Numbered from the stretch's first letter, positions 1-6,577 are shown. The stretch: 6,687 nt of DNA from Fimbriimonadales bacterium (GCA_026416065.1 JAOAFW010000268.1:1-6687), one strand, 5' to 3'. The notes: generated by a model from the sequence alone, not told the origin. Translations and numbers: made by a program.

Positions 1-19
1 AGATGTGTATAAGAGACAG
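1..19 (+). other. Tn5/Nextera mosaic-end adapter remnant (artefact)
   Basis: The first 19 bases, AGATGTGTATAAGAGACAG, are identical to the Tn5 transposase mosaic end used in Nextera tagmentation libraries. This is sequencing adapter left on the contig end, not genomic DNA and not a real transposon end. The true sequence starts at base 20 and interrupts the YhbH gene there. Any reading frame that starts inside these bases is spurious; the plus-strand frame beginning with M-Y-K-R-Q at base 5 is one such case. Confidence 0.97.
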
Positions 20-970
20 GTACTCCACGACCTCGTGGTCGCCCCAGTTGTAGCCGTCGGAGAACATGAAGGGGTAGATGTTCCACTCGCGCGGGTTGTA
101 GCGTTTCTCGATAATCTCCAGCGCGAGTTTATAGGCGGCAGAGAGGCGCGTGCCCCCCGAATCGCCCGCCGAGAAGAAGGTATGCTCGTCTACCTCTTTT
201 GCCTCCGTGTGGCAGGTGATGAACACGATTTCGGTGGCGGTGTACTTGGTGCGCAGAAAGCGCGTCATCCAGTAGTAGAAGCTGCGCGCGATATACGCCT
301 CGAACTCGCCCATACTGCCCGACACATCACGCATCGCCACAACCACCGCGTTGCGCTGTTTCTCGGGCACGACTTCCCAACTCTTGAAGCGTTTATCCTC
401 CTCGTGAATTTCCCAGCTGGGATTGCCCTCGGCGGCGTTGCGCTTCCACGCATTGATGAGCGTGCGTTTCTTGTCGATGTTCGACTGGGGACCGCGTCGT
501 GCGAGGGTATCAAATCGAATCTGGTCGGCTAAGATGTCTTTTGTGCCCTTGTCGCGCAGATTGGGCAGGTGCAGGTCTTCAAATACCATCTGCACGAGTT
601 CATCGATGGTAAACTCGGCTTCGTAGAAGTCGACGCCGGGTTCGGTGCCTGCCTGTTTGCCTGCGCCCTGCCCAGGCTGTCCTGAGCGTCCAATTACATC
701 ACCGGGTTGGCTACCGCCCGGTCCCTGCCCGACGCCCTTTTTGCCGTGCGGGTCATATCGGATGTGAGGCAACTCCAGCCCGCGAATGGGAATTTTGATA
801 ATCTTTCCGTCTTCGGCGGTAATGATGTCCTGCTGCCCGATAATCTCACCGAGGTTCTGTTTGATGACTTCTTTGACCTTCTCGTTATGGCGCAGCCGAT
901 CCTTTTCGGCTCGGCGGTGCAAATCCCAAGAGTCAGTCGATAGCCAGTAGCCCTGTTTGCCGTTCTCCAC
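20..970 (-). CDS. yhbH: YhbH/YeaH family (DUF444) protein, C-terminus missing
   Basis: This gene encodes a DUF444 protein related to Bacillus YhbH and Escherichia YeaH, stress- or sporulation-associated proteins often encoded beside the PrkA kinase and SpoVR. Their biochemical role is not settled. The frame gives 317 codons before the adapter; from recalled Bacillus YhbH (about 390 residues), roughly 70-75 C-terminal residues are missing. Family-like stretches run in order: a basic N-terminal helix (residues 15-40), KIPIR at 59-63, a Gly/Gln-rich linker at 76-112, NIDKKRT at 164-170, a von Willebrand-A-like core with a MIDAS-type DVSGS at 215-219, FYYWMTRFLRTKY at 231-243, SGGT at 271-274 and YNIYPF-like NIYPF at 297-301. 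The start is taken as GTG at 970, because an in-frame TAA lies six codons upstream with no ATG in between; a GGGGG run 9 nt upstream is a weak ribosome site. It lies 85 bp downstream of the S41 gene on the same strand and may be cotranscribed with it. Family assignment is secure; the start is less so. Confidence 0.9.
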
Positions 971-1055
971 CGCGTTCAGCCCCCATCGTTAAGATACCAT
1001 GAATATCGGCAAAAGTTCCGCATTTGGTCAGCCTGCCAGCGGATGTAAGGCTCGT

Positions 1056-2345
1056 TTATCGCCGTTCCAGAAGCTTTACAGCGCGCGTCAGCACCGGGTC
1101 GGTCGACTGGCGAAACATTGCGCGCGTGAGTTCAACCTCAATATCGGGGCGTACACCCACGCCCTCAATACGGTTTTTGCGCGCCGTCTCGAAGTCGGCG
1201 ATGACGCACTGGAGGTAGCCCCCGTGAGGCAGTTGCACGATTTTAGACGGCAACGCCTTACCGGGTGTAGGGCGTCCGATAATTGTCGCGCGTTTCGCCT
1301 CCTGCATGCCTGACGCTAAAATCTCAGCAGTGGAGACCGAGAACTCGTCCACCAGCACCACCACGGGCTTGCGATAGTTCGGGTTCTGCGGATAAGCGAC
1401 AATTCCGAAAGTGCCGTCACGCAGGCGCATAATGCCCAACGGCGTCTCGCGTTGCACCAAGTGCCCCATCACGCCGCCCGCCATCAGCCCGATACCCCCT
1501 ATATTTTCGCGCAAGTCGATGATTAAACCATCGGTGTTCGCGAGTTCGCGCAGACGCTGGGGCAACTCGCGCATCACGGGTGGAAAGAAGGCGTTGAACG
1601 TGAGGTAACCGATGTTGCCTGGCAAGATGCGGCTTTCTATCTGCACGGGGATCTCAGGGATGAAGCCGATCTGCACGCGCTCACCCCGTGCCACCTCGCG
1701 CTTGAGTACGACAGTATGCTCCTTGCTATCCAGGTCACGATAGCGCAAGCGCACCTCGCTGCCTACCCGTCCGCTCAAGTACGCTCGAAGTGCCAGATAC
1801 ACTTCGAACCGCTCTTCTACAGCCGACAGTTTGCGCTCCCGAATACGCTCCAGCAGGCGTTCGGTCTCCAAATCGTCGATTTGAAGCAGTTCCGCTCCTG
1901 AAGGCACCCCCAGTCGCGCTGCAGGTGAGCCTGCCCGTACACGCACAATCACGGGGCGACCTTCCACGAGCTGTACAGTCAGTCCCGTCTCACCGTCCGC
2001 AAGGCGCGCCCGCGCCTCCTCCTGCGCCACGAATGTCCCCGGCGGGATCACAGCGAAGTGCGACTGTTTCAGCTCGCCCAGCATCTGGTTCAGCAGGCTG
2101 TAGAACTCCGCGTCAGATTTTGCCTCGCGGGCTTTTGGTTCATATTGTGTTCGCACGGCGTCCCAGTCCACCCCGCCGAGTTTCGGGTCATAATGCGAGC
2201 GTTTGACCTCTTCCCACACGAACTGGAAAACCTCAAGGCGTTGCACCTCGTTGAGCTTTTGACTATTCGCGCACGCGGCGAGACTCAGCGTGAGCGTGAG
2301 CAACGAGAGATTGCGGAGCCCTATCATCAGAACGGTTCGATTCAT
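1056..2345 (-). CDS. S41-family serine protease, PDZ domain, predicted lipoprotein
   Basis: This gene encodes a predicted 429-residue secreted, lipid-anchored protease of the S41 (CtpA/C-terminal processing) family. The N-terminus has a short basic start, a hydrophobic stretch (residues 13-24) and a lipobox L22-A-A-C25, so the mature protein would be anchored at Cys25. A helical region (30-100) is followed by a PDZ-like domain (about 120-200; AGSPAARLGV at 138-147). The protease core has NIGYLTF at 244-250, DLRENIGG at 277-284, the nucleophile region FSVSTAEI (predicted catalytic Ser338), and PTPGK with predicted catalytic Lys363, a 25-residue spacing typical of the Ser-Lys dyad. EGVGVRPDI near the C-terminus also fits the family. 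The start is the ATG at 2345, because it gives a proper signal peptide. A TTG at 2384 would extend the frame by 13 residues across the intergenic region and is rejected. No Shine-Dalgarno is visible upstream. The substrate is unknown. It is divergent from tRNA-Leu. Confidence 0.9.
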   Translation of the reverse strand: MNRTVLMIGLRNLSLLTLTLSLAACANSQKLNEVQRLEVFQFVWEEVKRSHYDPKLGGVDWDAVRTQYEPKAREAKSDAEFYSLLNQMLGELKQSHFAVIPPGTFVAQEEARARLADGETGLTVQLVEGRPVIVRVRAGSPAARLGVPSGAELLQIDDLETERLLERIRERKLSAVEERFEVYLALRAYLSGRVGSEVRLRYRDLDSKEHTVVLKREVARGERVQIGFIPEIPVQIESRILPGNIGYLTFNAFFPPVMRELPQRLRELANTDGLIIDLRENIGGIGLMAGGVMGHLVQRETPLGIMRLRDGTFGIVAYPQNPNYRKPVVVLVDEFSVSTAEILASGMQEAKRATIIGRPTPGKALPSKIVQLPHGGYLQCVIADFETARKNRIEGVGVRPDIEVELTRAMFRQSTDPVLTRAVKLLERR

Positions 2346-2374
2346 TGGCAAAGGTATACCCGATGGGGTATAAT
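2345..2374 (+). promoter_or_regulatory. Sigma-70-type promoter for tRNA-Leu (and probably accDA)
   Basis: TTGGCA at 2345-2350 (one mismatch to TTGACA) and a perfect TATAAT at 2369-2374 are separated by 18 bp. The tRNA's first base lies 11 nt after the -10 box, which leaves a very short 5' leader. The -35 box touches the start codon of the divergent S41 gene on the other strand. This is the strongest promoter-like site in the window and the only clear one ahead of accD and accA. Confidence 0.8.
2355..2372. repeat. 7-bp inverted repeat in divergent promoter region
   Basis: TATACCC at 2355-2361 and GGGTATA at 2366-2372 are perfect reverse complements around a 4-nt spacer (GATG). The right arm overlaps the -10 box of the tRNA promoter. 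The left arm gives a TATACC on the minus strand 7 nt before the S41 start codon. It could be a regulator-binding dyad or chance similarity of two facing -10 elements; the sequence alone does not distinguish these. Confidence 0.5.
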
Positions 2375-2384
2375 TGACGCCCAA

Positions 2385-2473
2385 GCCGGAGTGGCGGAAC
2401 GGGTAGACGCGCCGGTCTCAAAAATCGGTCTGGGGCGACTCAGGTGTGGGTTCGAGTCCCACCTCCGGCACCA
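2385..2473 (+). tRNA. tRNA-Leu, anticodon CAA
   Basis: The gene folds as a complete type II (long variable arm) tRNA. The acceptor stem pairs GCCGGAG (2385-2391) with CTCCGGC (2463-2469). The D arm is GCG/CGC. The anticodon stem CCGGT/ATCGG encloses the loop CTCAAAA, with anticodon CAA at 2419-2421, reading UUG. The variable arm is CTGGG/CTCAG with a GCGA loop, and the T arm is GTGGG-TTCGAGT-CCCAC. The discriminator A (2470), expected for leucine tRNAs, is followed by an encoded CCA (2471-2473). It has its own near-consensus promoter just upstream. accD starts 26 bp after the CCA with no terminator between them. Confidence 0.97.
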
Positions 2474-2487
2474 GAGTTTTTCAACGC

Positions 2488-2495
2488 GAGGGAGG
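2488..2495 (+). promoter_or_regulatory. accD ribosome binding site
   Basis: GAGGGAGG sits 4-8 nt ahead of the ATG at 2500. It fixes that codon as the accD start in preference to the in-frame ATG at 2446, which lies inside the tRNA T-arm. Confidence 0.75.
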
Positions 2496-2499
2496 GCGC

Positions 2500-3318
2500 A
2501 TGCAACGGCGAGGCGTAGCGCAGACGAATTCCGAACAGTGGGTGCAGTGCGCAAAATGCAGGAAGATTCTTTTCCGCCCTGATTTCGAGCGGGCGATGCG
2601 CGTGTGCCTCCACTGCGGCCACCATCACCGCCTGTGCGCCCGCGAGCGTATCTTGCTTACGGTAGACTCCAACAGCTTTCAGGAAACCGACGCCGACCTG
2701 CGCTCCGTCGACCCGTTAGGCTTTCCCGACTATGCCGATAAACTGCGCAAAGGTGCGGCGGCTTCAGGCGAGAACGAGGCAATCGTCACGGGCACAGCCA
2801 TGCTGGGTGGTTACGAGATCGGGATTGGCGTAATGGATTTCAGTTTTATGGGCGGCAGCATGGGGTCGGTGGTGGGCGAGAAAGTCGTCCGGTGCTTCGA
2901 GCGCGGAGCGGAACGCAGATTACCCGTGATTTTGTTTTGCGCGTCGGGCGGGGCGCGTATGCAAGAAGGACTGATTTCGCTGATGCAGATGGCGAAAACC
3001 ACCGCTGCGGTGAGCAGGCTGCAGCGCGCAGGCATGCCCTATATCGCCGTTTTTACCGACCCGACGATGGCAGGCGTGCTGGCAAGCTTCGCTTCACTGG
3101 CGGACGTGATCCTCGCTGAGCCGGGCGCGCTCGTAGGCTTCGCGGGGCAGCGCGTGGCGGCGCAGGCAAGTGTGGGTAAACCCCCTGCCAACTTTCAAAC
3201 CGCCGAGTTCCAGCACGAACACGGTATGATTGACCTCATCGTCCCGCGCAAGCAAATTCGCATCACATTGACCTATCTGCTCGAGATGTTCCTGCCTGTG
3301 GAGGCGCCCGTGCGATGA
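2500..3318 (+). CDS. accD: Acetyl-CoA carboxylase carboxyltransferase subunit beta
   Basis: This 272-residue protein is the beta subunit of the cytoplasmic carboxyltransferase. With AccA it moves the carboxyl group from carboxybiotin to acetyl-CoA, giving malonyl-CoA for fatty-acid synthesis. An N-terminal zinc ribbon has Cys17, Cys20, Cys36 and Cys39 in the family spacing C-x2-C-x15-C-x2-C. The crotonase-fold core carries FMGGSMGSVVG at 116-126, ASGGARMQE at 148-156, SLMQMAKT at 160-167 and VGFAGQRV at 212-219. The length is a little short of the E. coli protein (about 304). Two loops differ from the usual sequence: DPTMAGVLASFA (187-198), where the family normally has a Thr/Met-Gly-Gly-Val core, and GQRV where GPRV is normal. 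The frame is otherwise intact. Its last four bases, ATGA, overlap the accA start, which implies translational coupling. The nearest promoter is the one ahead of tRNA-Leu. Confidence 0.96.
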   Translation: MQRRGVAQTNSEQWVQCAKCRKILFRPDFERAMRVCLHCGHHHRLCARERILLTVDSNSFQETDADLRSVDPLGFPDYADKLRKGAAASGENEAIVTGTAMLGGYEIGIGVMDFSFMGGSMGSVVGEKVVRCFERGAERRLPVILFCASGGARMQEGLISLMQMAKTTAAVSRLQRAGMPYIAVFTDPTMAGVLASFASLADVILAEPGALVGFAGQRVAAQASVGKPPANFQTAEFQHEHGMIDLIVPRKQIRITLTYLLEMFLPVEAPVR

Positions 3319-4271
3319 TAACGATTTTCGATTTCGAGAAACCCATCAGCGAACTGGAGAGCGCAATCGCCGAATTGCGCCAGCTCGCCGCCGAGAAGGG
3401 GTTAGATCGTTCCCGCGAGATTGCCGAGCTGGAGGCGCAGCGCGAACGCTTGCTGAAGCAAATCTTCGCACACCTGCGCCCGTGGGACAAGACACTACTG
3501 GCACGCCACCCAAAACGTCCCTACGCGCTGGACTACGTCCGCCTGATGTGCGAAAGCTTCCTGGAGCTGCATGGCGACCGTCTCGGTTTCGATGACCCCG
3601 CAATTGTAGGTGGGCTGGCGAAGCTGGGGTGCTACAGGCTGGTGGTCGTGGGACAGCAAAAAGGGCGTGACCTGAAAGAGCGTCAGAAGCGCAACTTCGC
3701 GATGGCTAAGCCCGAAGGCTACCGTAAAGCGATGCGCCTCTTTCGGCTCGCCGAGAAGTTTCGCCTGCCCGTGCTGACCCTCGTAGACACCCCCGCCGCA
3801 GATCCCGGTGTGGAGTCGGAATCACGTGGCATCAGTGAGGCAATAGCGCAGTCCATGCTCACCATGTTCGAACTCTCCGTGCCGACGGTCGCTGTAATTA
3901 TTGGCGAGGGGGGCAGCGGTGGTGCGATTGCCTTGGCTGCTGCCAATCGCGTGCTGATGCTGGAGCATGCGATTTACTCGGTTATCCCGCCTGAAGGGTG
4001 CGCAGCGATTCTCTATCGCGACCCGAACAAAGCCCCCCAAGCCGCCGATGCGCTTCGGCTCACCTCCGAAAGTGCTCTGGAGCTGGGACTGATTGACCTA
4101 ATCATTCCTGAACCGTTAGGCGCGGCGCACCGCGACCCGCAAACCACTGCGCTCAGCGTGCGCTCCGCCGTGCTACAGCAACTGGATGAACTGTCGCGCA
4201 TAGAGCCTGATACCCTGCGCGAACATCGCTATCAGCGGTTTCGACAGATGGGCGTGTACGAAACGGTGTAA
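3315..4271 (+). CDS. accA: Acetyl-CoA carboxylase carboxyltransferase subunit alpha
   Basis: This 318-residue protein is the alpha subunit that pairs with AccD in the acetyl-CoA carboxylase carboxyltransferase; the length is normal for the family. The N-terminal half begins with a Glu/Arg/Leu-rich helical region (about 8-50). It is followed by RPYALDYV (68-75), the ELHGDR signature at 84-89, QKGRDLKER (115-123), KPEGYRKAMRL (132-142), the GEGGSGGA loop at 197-204, PPEGCAAILYRD, and the family C-terminal stretch IIPEPLGAAHR. The region DTPAADPG at 158-165 departs from the nearly universal DTPGAYPG: the first glycine is Ala161 and the tyrosine is Asp163. The start ATG at 3315 overlaps the accD stop. 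GGAGG at 3300-3304, within the accD end, serves as the ribosome site. The rest of the complex (biotin carboxylase AccC and carrier AccB) is not in the window. Confidence 0.97.
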   Translation: MITIFDFEKPISELESAIAELRQLAAEKGLDRSREIAELEAQRERLLKQIFAHLRPWDKTLLARHPKRPYALDYVRLMCESFLELHGDRLGFDDPAIVGGLAKLGCYRLVVVGQQKGRDLKERQKRNFAMAKPEGYRKAMRLFRLAEKFRLPVLTLVDTPAADPGVESESRGISEAIAQSMLTMFELSVPTVAVIIGEGGSGGAIALAAANRVLMLEHAIYSVIPPEGCAAILYRDPNKAPQAADALRLTSESALELGLIDLIIPEPLGAAHRDPQTTALSVRSAVLQQLDELSRIEPDTLREHRYQRFRQMGVYETV

Positions 4272-4301
4272 TCGCCTCTGTACCCACAAACCCCGTATCC
4301 T

Positions 4302-4307
4302 TACAAT
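4302..4307 (+). promoter_or_regulatory. Possible weak -10 box for the che cluster
   Basis: TACAAT (one mismatch to TATAAT) lies in the 84-bp gap between accA and cheC. With 17-bp spacing, the matching -35 region (TGTACC, 4279-4284) keeps only three of six consensus bases. The che genes might have their own promoter here or be transcribed by read-through from accA. No terminator hairpin is visible in the gap, and no flagellar sigma-28 motif was recognised. Confidence 0.3.
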
Positions 4308-4344
4308 AAGCTTTCTACCCTGTCTGTGGCAAAAATCTTCTGGC

Positions 4345-4350
4345 AGGTGG
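4345..4350 (+). promoter_or_regulatory. cheC ribosome binding site
   Basis: AGGTGG, 5 nt before the ATG at 4356, favours that codon over the upstream in-frame GTG at 4326. The GTG lacks a ribosome site and would add ten residues without similarity to CheC. Confidence 0.6.
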
Positions 4351-4355
4351 CGAAT

Positions 4356-4964
4356 ATGACCAGCACGCTGACCGATCTGCGCACAGACGCACTGCGAGAA
4401 ATTGGCAACATCGGGCTGGGTGGCGCAGTGACTGCGCTGTCCGACCTGACAGGTGTATTATTCACTCTCGAGGCGCCACAGGTACATCAGGTGGATACGA
4501 CTAATTTACAACATCTGTGCTGCGTGTCGCCTGAGTCGCTGGTGGTAGGCACCATTTCACAGGTGAAGGGGGATTGGCCCGGCGAGGGCGCGTTCCTGTT
4601 CCCTTGGGACAGCGCGTGCGTGCTGTGGCAGGCTCTTGTGCAGATGCAGCCTCGTGGCTTAGAAGAGCTTAATGAACTCTACCAGTCGGTCATCAACGAG
4701 GTGAGCAATATCATGCTGGGCAACTACCTGCAGGCGATTAGCCTTATGACGGGGTTCACCCTGCACATGGAACCACCTGCGATTGCTGCCGATATGGCGA
4801 TGGCGGTACTGAGCTCGATTCTGGTGGAGGCACTGTACGAGCAACGCGAACTGCTGGCAATAGAGACTGCGTTCAAAACCCCGGAACACGAGTTCAAGGG
4901 CTATTTCCTTTACCTGCCTGAGACGGGGAATCTGGAAAAACTCTTCGGCGTGCTGGGTATTTAG
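4356..4964 (+). CDS. cheC: Chemotaxis protein CheC, CheY-P phosphatase
   Basis: This 202-residue protein belongs to the CheC/CheX/FliY phosphatase family, which removes the phosphate from CheY-P in the cytoplasm and, in Bacillus-type systems, binds CheD. Both pseudo-symmetric active-site helices are complete and match the family pattern [D/S]-x3-E-x2-N-x22-P. The first is Asp11, Glu15, Asn18 and Pro41; the second is Ser111, Glu115, Asn118 and Pro141. Both sites should therefore be functional, as in a two-site CheC. The segment after the first site reads GLGGAVTALS, where GAGNAATALS is common. The length matches standalone CheC and there is no FliN-like C-terminal domain, so FliY is excluded. 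The start is chosen at 4356 from the ribosome site and family alignment. cheD begins 11 nt after the stop, and the stop codon lies within the cheD ribosome site region. Confidence 0.93.
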   Translation: MTSTLTDLRTDALREIGNIGLGGAVTALSDLTGVLFTLEAPQVHQVDTTNLQHLCCVSPESLVVGTISQVKGDWPGEGAFLFPWDSACVLWQALVQMQPRGLEELNELYQSVINEVSNIMLGNYLQAISLMTGFTLHMEPPAIAADMAMAVLSSILVEALYEQRELLAIETAFKTPEHEFKGYFLYLPETGNLEKLFGVLGI

Positions 4965-4975
4965 AGGATCAACTG

Positions 4976-5494
4976 ATGGCTGAGGTGAGACTGGCAGGGA
5001 TGGGTGAGATAGTAAGCACTCGCGGCTCTGGAGTGGTGGGCTGTATTGGGTTAGGCTCGTGTGTGGGAGCCTTACTTTATGATCCACGCACGCAAGTCGC
5101 GGGGTTAGCACACGTAATGCTGCCAGAAGCTCATGAACAAGACGCATTCACGACACCCGGCAAATATGCCACGACCGCACTGCCAGCATTGCTACGCCAT
5201 CTGGACACCCCAGCCGCGCTCGCCTCGCGCCTGAAAGCAATCTTGATTGGTGGAGCCGAGCTGTTTCAGAGTCGCAGCCAAACGCTGCGCATCGGTGAGC
5301 GGAACGTGGCGATGCTGCACCATCTCCTGAGCGAGTTGCGCATCAACATCGTATTCGAGCATACACGGGGTAATTCGGGACGCTCCTTTGAGTTCGATGT
5401 GGCTACGGGTGTACTCCGTGTACGTGTTGTCGGCGGCACACAGGTGGAGCGCGATCTATCCGTGGCGTTGGGCATCATGCCTAAAGCCGCTTAG
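4976..5494 (+). CDS. cheD: Chemotaxis receptor glutamine deamidase CheD
   Basis: This 172-residue protein is CheD, which hydrolyses specific receptor glutamines to glutamates and thereby prepares methylation sites; in CheC-containing systems it also binds CheC. Visible signatures are IGLGSCVG with nucleophile Cys29, GLAHVMLP with His46 (17 residues later, the same spacing as Cys27/His44 of the Thermotoga enzyme), KYATTALP, IGGAELF, IGERNV and GNSGRSFEFD. The position six residues before the nucleophile, normally the third catalytic residue (Thr21 in Thermotoga, from memory), is Cys23 here. AGAGGA ends 7 nt before the ATG. The gene sits between cheC and cheB with gaps of 11 and 15 nt, so the cluster is probably one transcript. 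Identity is very likely; activity of the altered triad is uncertain. Confidence 0.94.
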   Translation: MAEVRLAGMGEIVSTRGSGVVGCIGLGSCVGALLYDPRTQVAGLAHVMLPEAHEQDAFTTPGKYATTALPALLRHLDTPAALASRLKAILIGGAELFQSRSQTLRIGERNVAMLHHLLSELRINIVFEHTRGNSGRSFEFDVATGVLRVRVVGGTQVERDLSVALGIMPKAA

Positions 5495-5509
5495 GGAGGG
5501 AAACATACC

Positions 5510-6577
5510 ATGAGCAGAATCCGGGTACTGGTGGTCGACGACTCGATATTCATGCGGCGAATGATTAGCGATTTGCTCAATCAAGACGCCGAGCTGGAGG
5601 TGGTAGGCGCAGCACGCAACGGTCAGGAAGGGCTGGAAATGGCGAAGCAACTCAAGCCCGATGTGATTACGCTCGATGTAGAGATGCCCGTGATGGACGG
5701 CGTGACGATGCTCCAGAAACTGATGCAGGAGCATCCGACGCCCGTGCTGATGCTTAGTAGCCTGACCACAGCAGGTGCGGAGATTACGCTCAGGTGCCTT
5801 GAGTTAGGCGCAGTGGATTTCGTGGCGAAGCCTTCGGGCTCTATCTCGCTGGACATCTACAAGATTTCGTCGCAGATTATCGAGAAGGTGAAAGCGGTTG
5901 CACGGGCGCGGGTGGCGGTCGCGCCGACGACGCCGCGTCCTGTCCTCGCGCCGCCGCAGCCCAGTGCGTTCGTGGGACGCCCCACGCACGATGCGCCGCT
6001 GGTGGTCATCGGCGCGTCCACAGGCGGTCCGCGCGCGCTCCATACCGTGATGAGTAGCCTGCCAGCCGGGCTACACGCCAAGTTTCTGGTGATTCAACAT
6101 ATGCCGGAAGGCTTCACGCGCTCGCTGGCGGAGCGGTTAGACCGCAGCAGCGCGTTCACGGTGCGTGAGGCGCAGGGAGGCGAAACGCTCCAGCCAGGGA
6201 TGGCGTACCTCGCGCAGGGCGGGAAACACCTCAAGGTGGAGCGCGGGGGCAAACTGACGCTCACGCAAGACCCGCCCGTGCATGGGGTGCGCCCCGCCGT
6301 CGATGTCGCCCTGCTCTCCATCGCCCAAAACTACACGGGAGCCGTCGTCGTGGCGATTCTGACGGGGATGGGCTCTGACGGCGCGGCGGGACTGCGCACC
6401 CTCCACGCTAAAGGCGCGTATACCATCGCCGAAGACGAAAGCACTTGCGTCGTGTTCGGCATGCCACGCGCCGCCATCCAGACCGGGTGCGTCAAGCGTA
6501 TCGTTCCGCTCCATCAAATCGCGGAAGCCATTACGGAGGGGGTGAAAGAGTTATGCAACAAATTCCAGGCGGCGTAA
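5510..6577 (+). CDS. cheB: Chemotaxis response regulator protein-glutamate methylesterase CheB
   Basis: This 355-residue protein is a full-length CheB, which removes methyl groups from receptor glutamates when phosphorylated by CheA and so provides adaptation feedback. The N-terminal receiver domain (about 1-125) has the acidic pair Asp10/Asp11, the phosphoacceptor Asp56 (LDVEMPVMDG), the Ser83-Ser84 switch region and Lys107. A Pro/Ala/Val-rich linker (about 135-162) leads to the methylesterase domain. That domain has the catalytic triad Ser170 (GASTGGP), His197 (QHMPEGF) and Asp290 (LTGMGSDG), all in the expected places. AGGGAGGG at 5493-5500 lies 9 nt before the ATG. The 3' end overlaps the start of cheR by 25 nt, which suggests translational coupling of the methylesterase and methyltransferase. 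Confidence 0.98.
   Translation: MSRIRVLVVDDSIFMRRMISDLLNQDAELEVVGAARNGQEGLEMAKQLKPDVITLDVEMPVMDGVTMLQKLMQEHPTPVLMLSSLTTAGAEITLRCLELGAVDFVAKPSGSISLDIYKISSQIIEKVKAVARARVAVAPTTPRPVLAPPQPSAFVGRPTHDAPLVVIGASTGGPRALHTVMSSLPAGLHAKFLVIQHMPEGFTRSLAERLDRSSAFTVREAQGGETLQPGMAYLAQGGKHLKVERGGKLTLTQDPPVHGVRPAVDVALLSIAQNYTGAVVVAILTGMGSDGAAGLRTLHAKGAYTIAEDESTCVVFGMPRAAIQTGCVKRIVPLHQIAEAITEGVKELCNKFQAA

Noticed and set aside
5..532. Plus-strand open frame of 175 codons at the contig start
   Set aside because: Its start codon lies in the Tn5 adapter and it runs antisense to a strongly family-matching YhbH frame; it is an artefact.
933..999. Minus-strand extended -10-like TGGTATCTT followed by a 17-codon mini-frame overlapping the yhbH start
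   Set aside because: No -35 support, the peptide has no recognisable features, and a short frame like this is expected by chance; a leader-peptide role would be pure speculation.
2343..2384. N-terminal extension of the S41 protease from a TTG at 2384
   Set aside because: It would bury the signal peptide and lipobox behind 13 extra residues and cover the whole promoter region next to the tRNA.
2446..2499. Upstream ATG start for accD inside the tRNA
   Set aside because: The added 18 residues are translated tRNA T-arm and leader; the ATG at 2500 has a good ribosome site and fits AccD N-termini.
2058..2582. Plus-strand frame of 174 codons spanning the S41 gene, the tRNA and the accD start
   Set aside because: It reads through a complete tRNA gene and overlaps two well supported genes; no ribosome site or family resemblance.
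4331..4346. TGGCA direct repeats (4327-4331 and 4341-4345 area) ahead of cheC, considered as a sigma-54 or activator site
   Set aside because: The spacing does not match the -24/-12 GG/GC pattern, and two 5-mers are too short to support a claim.
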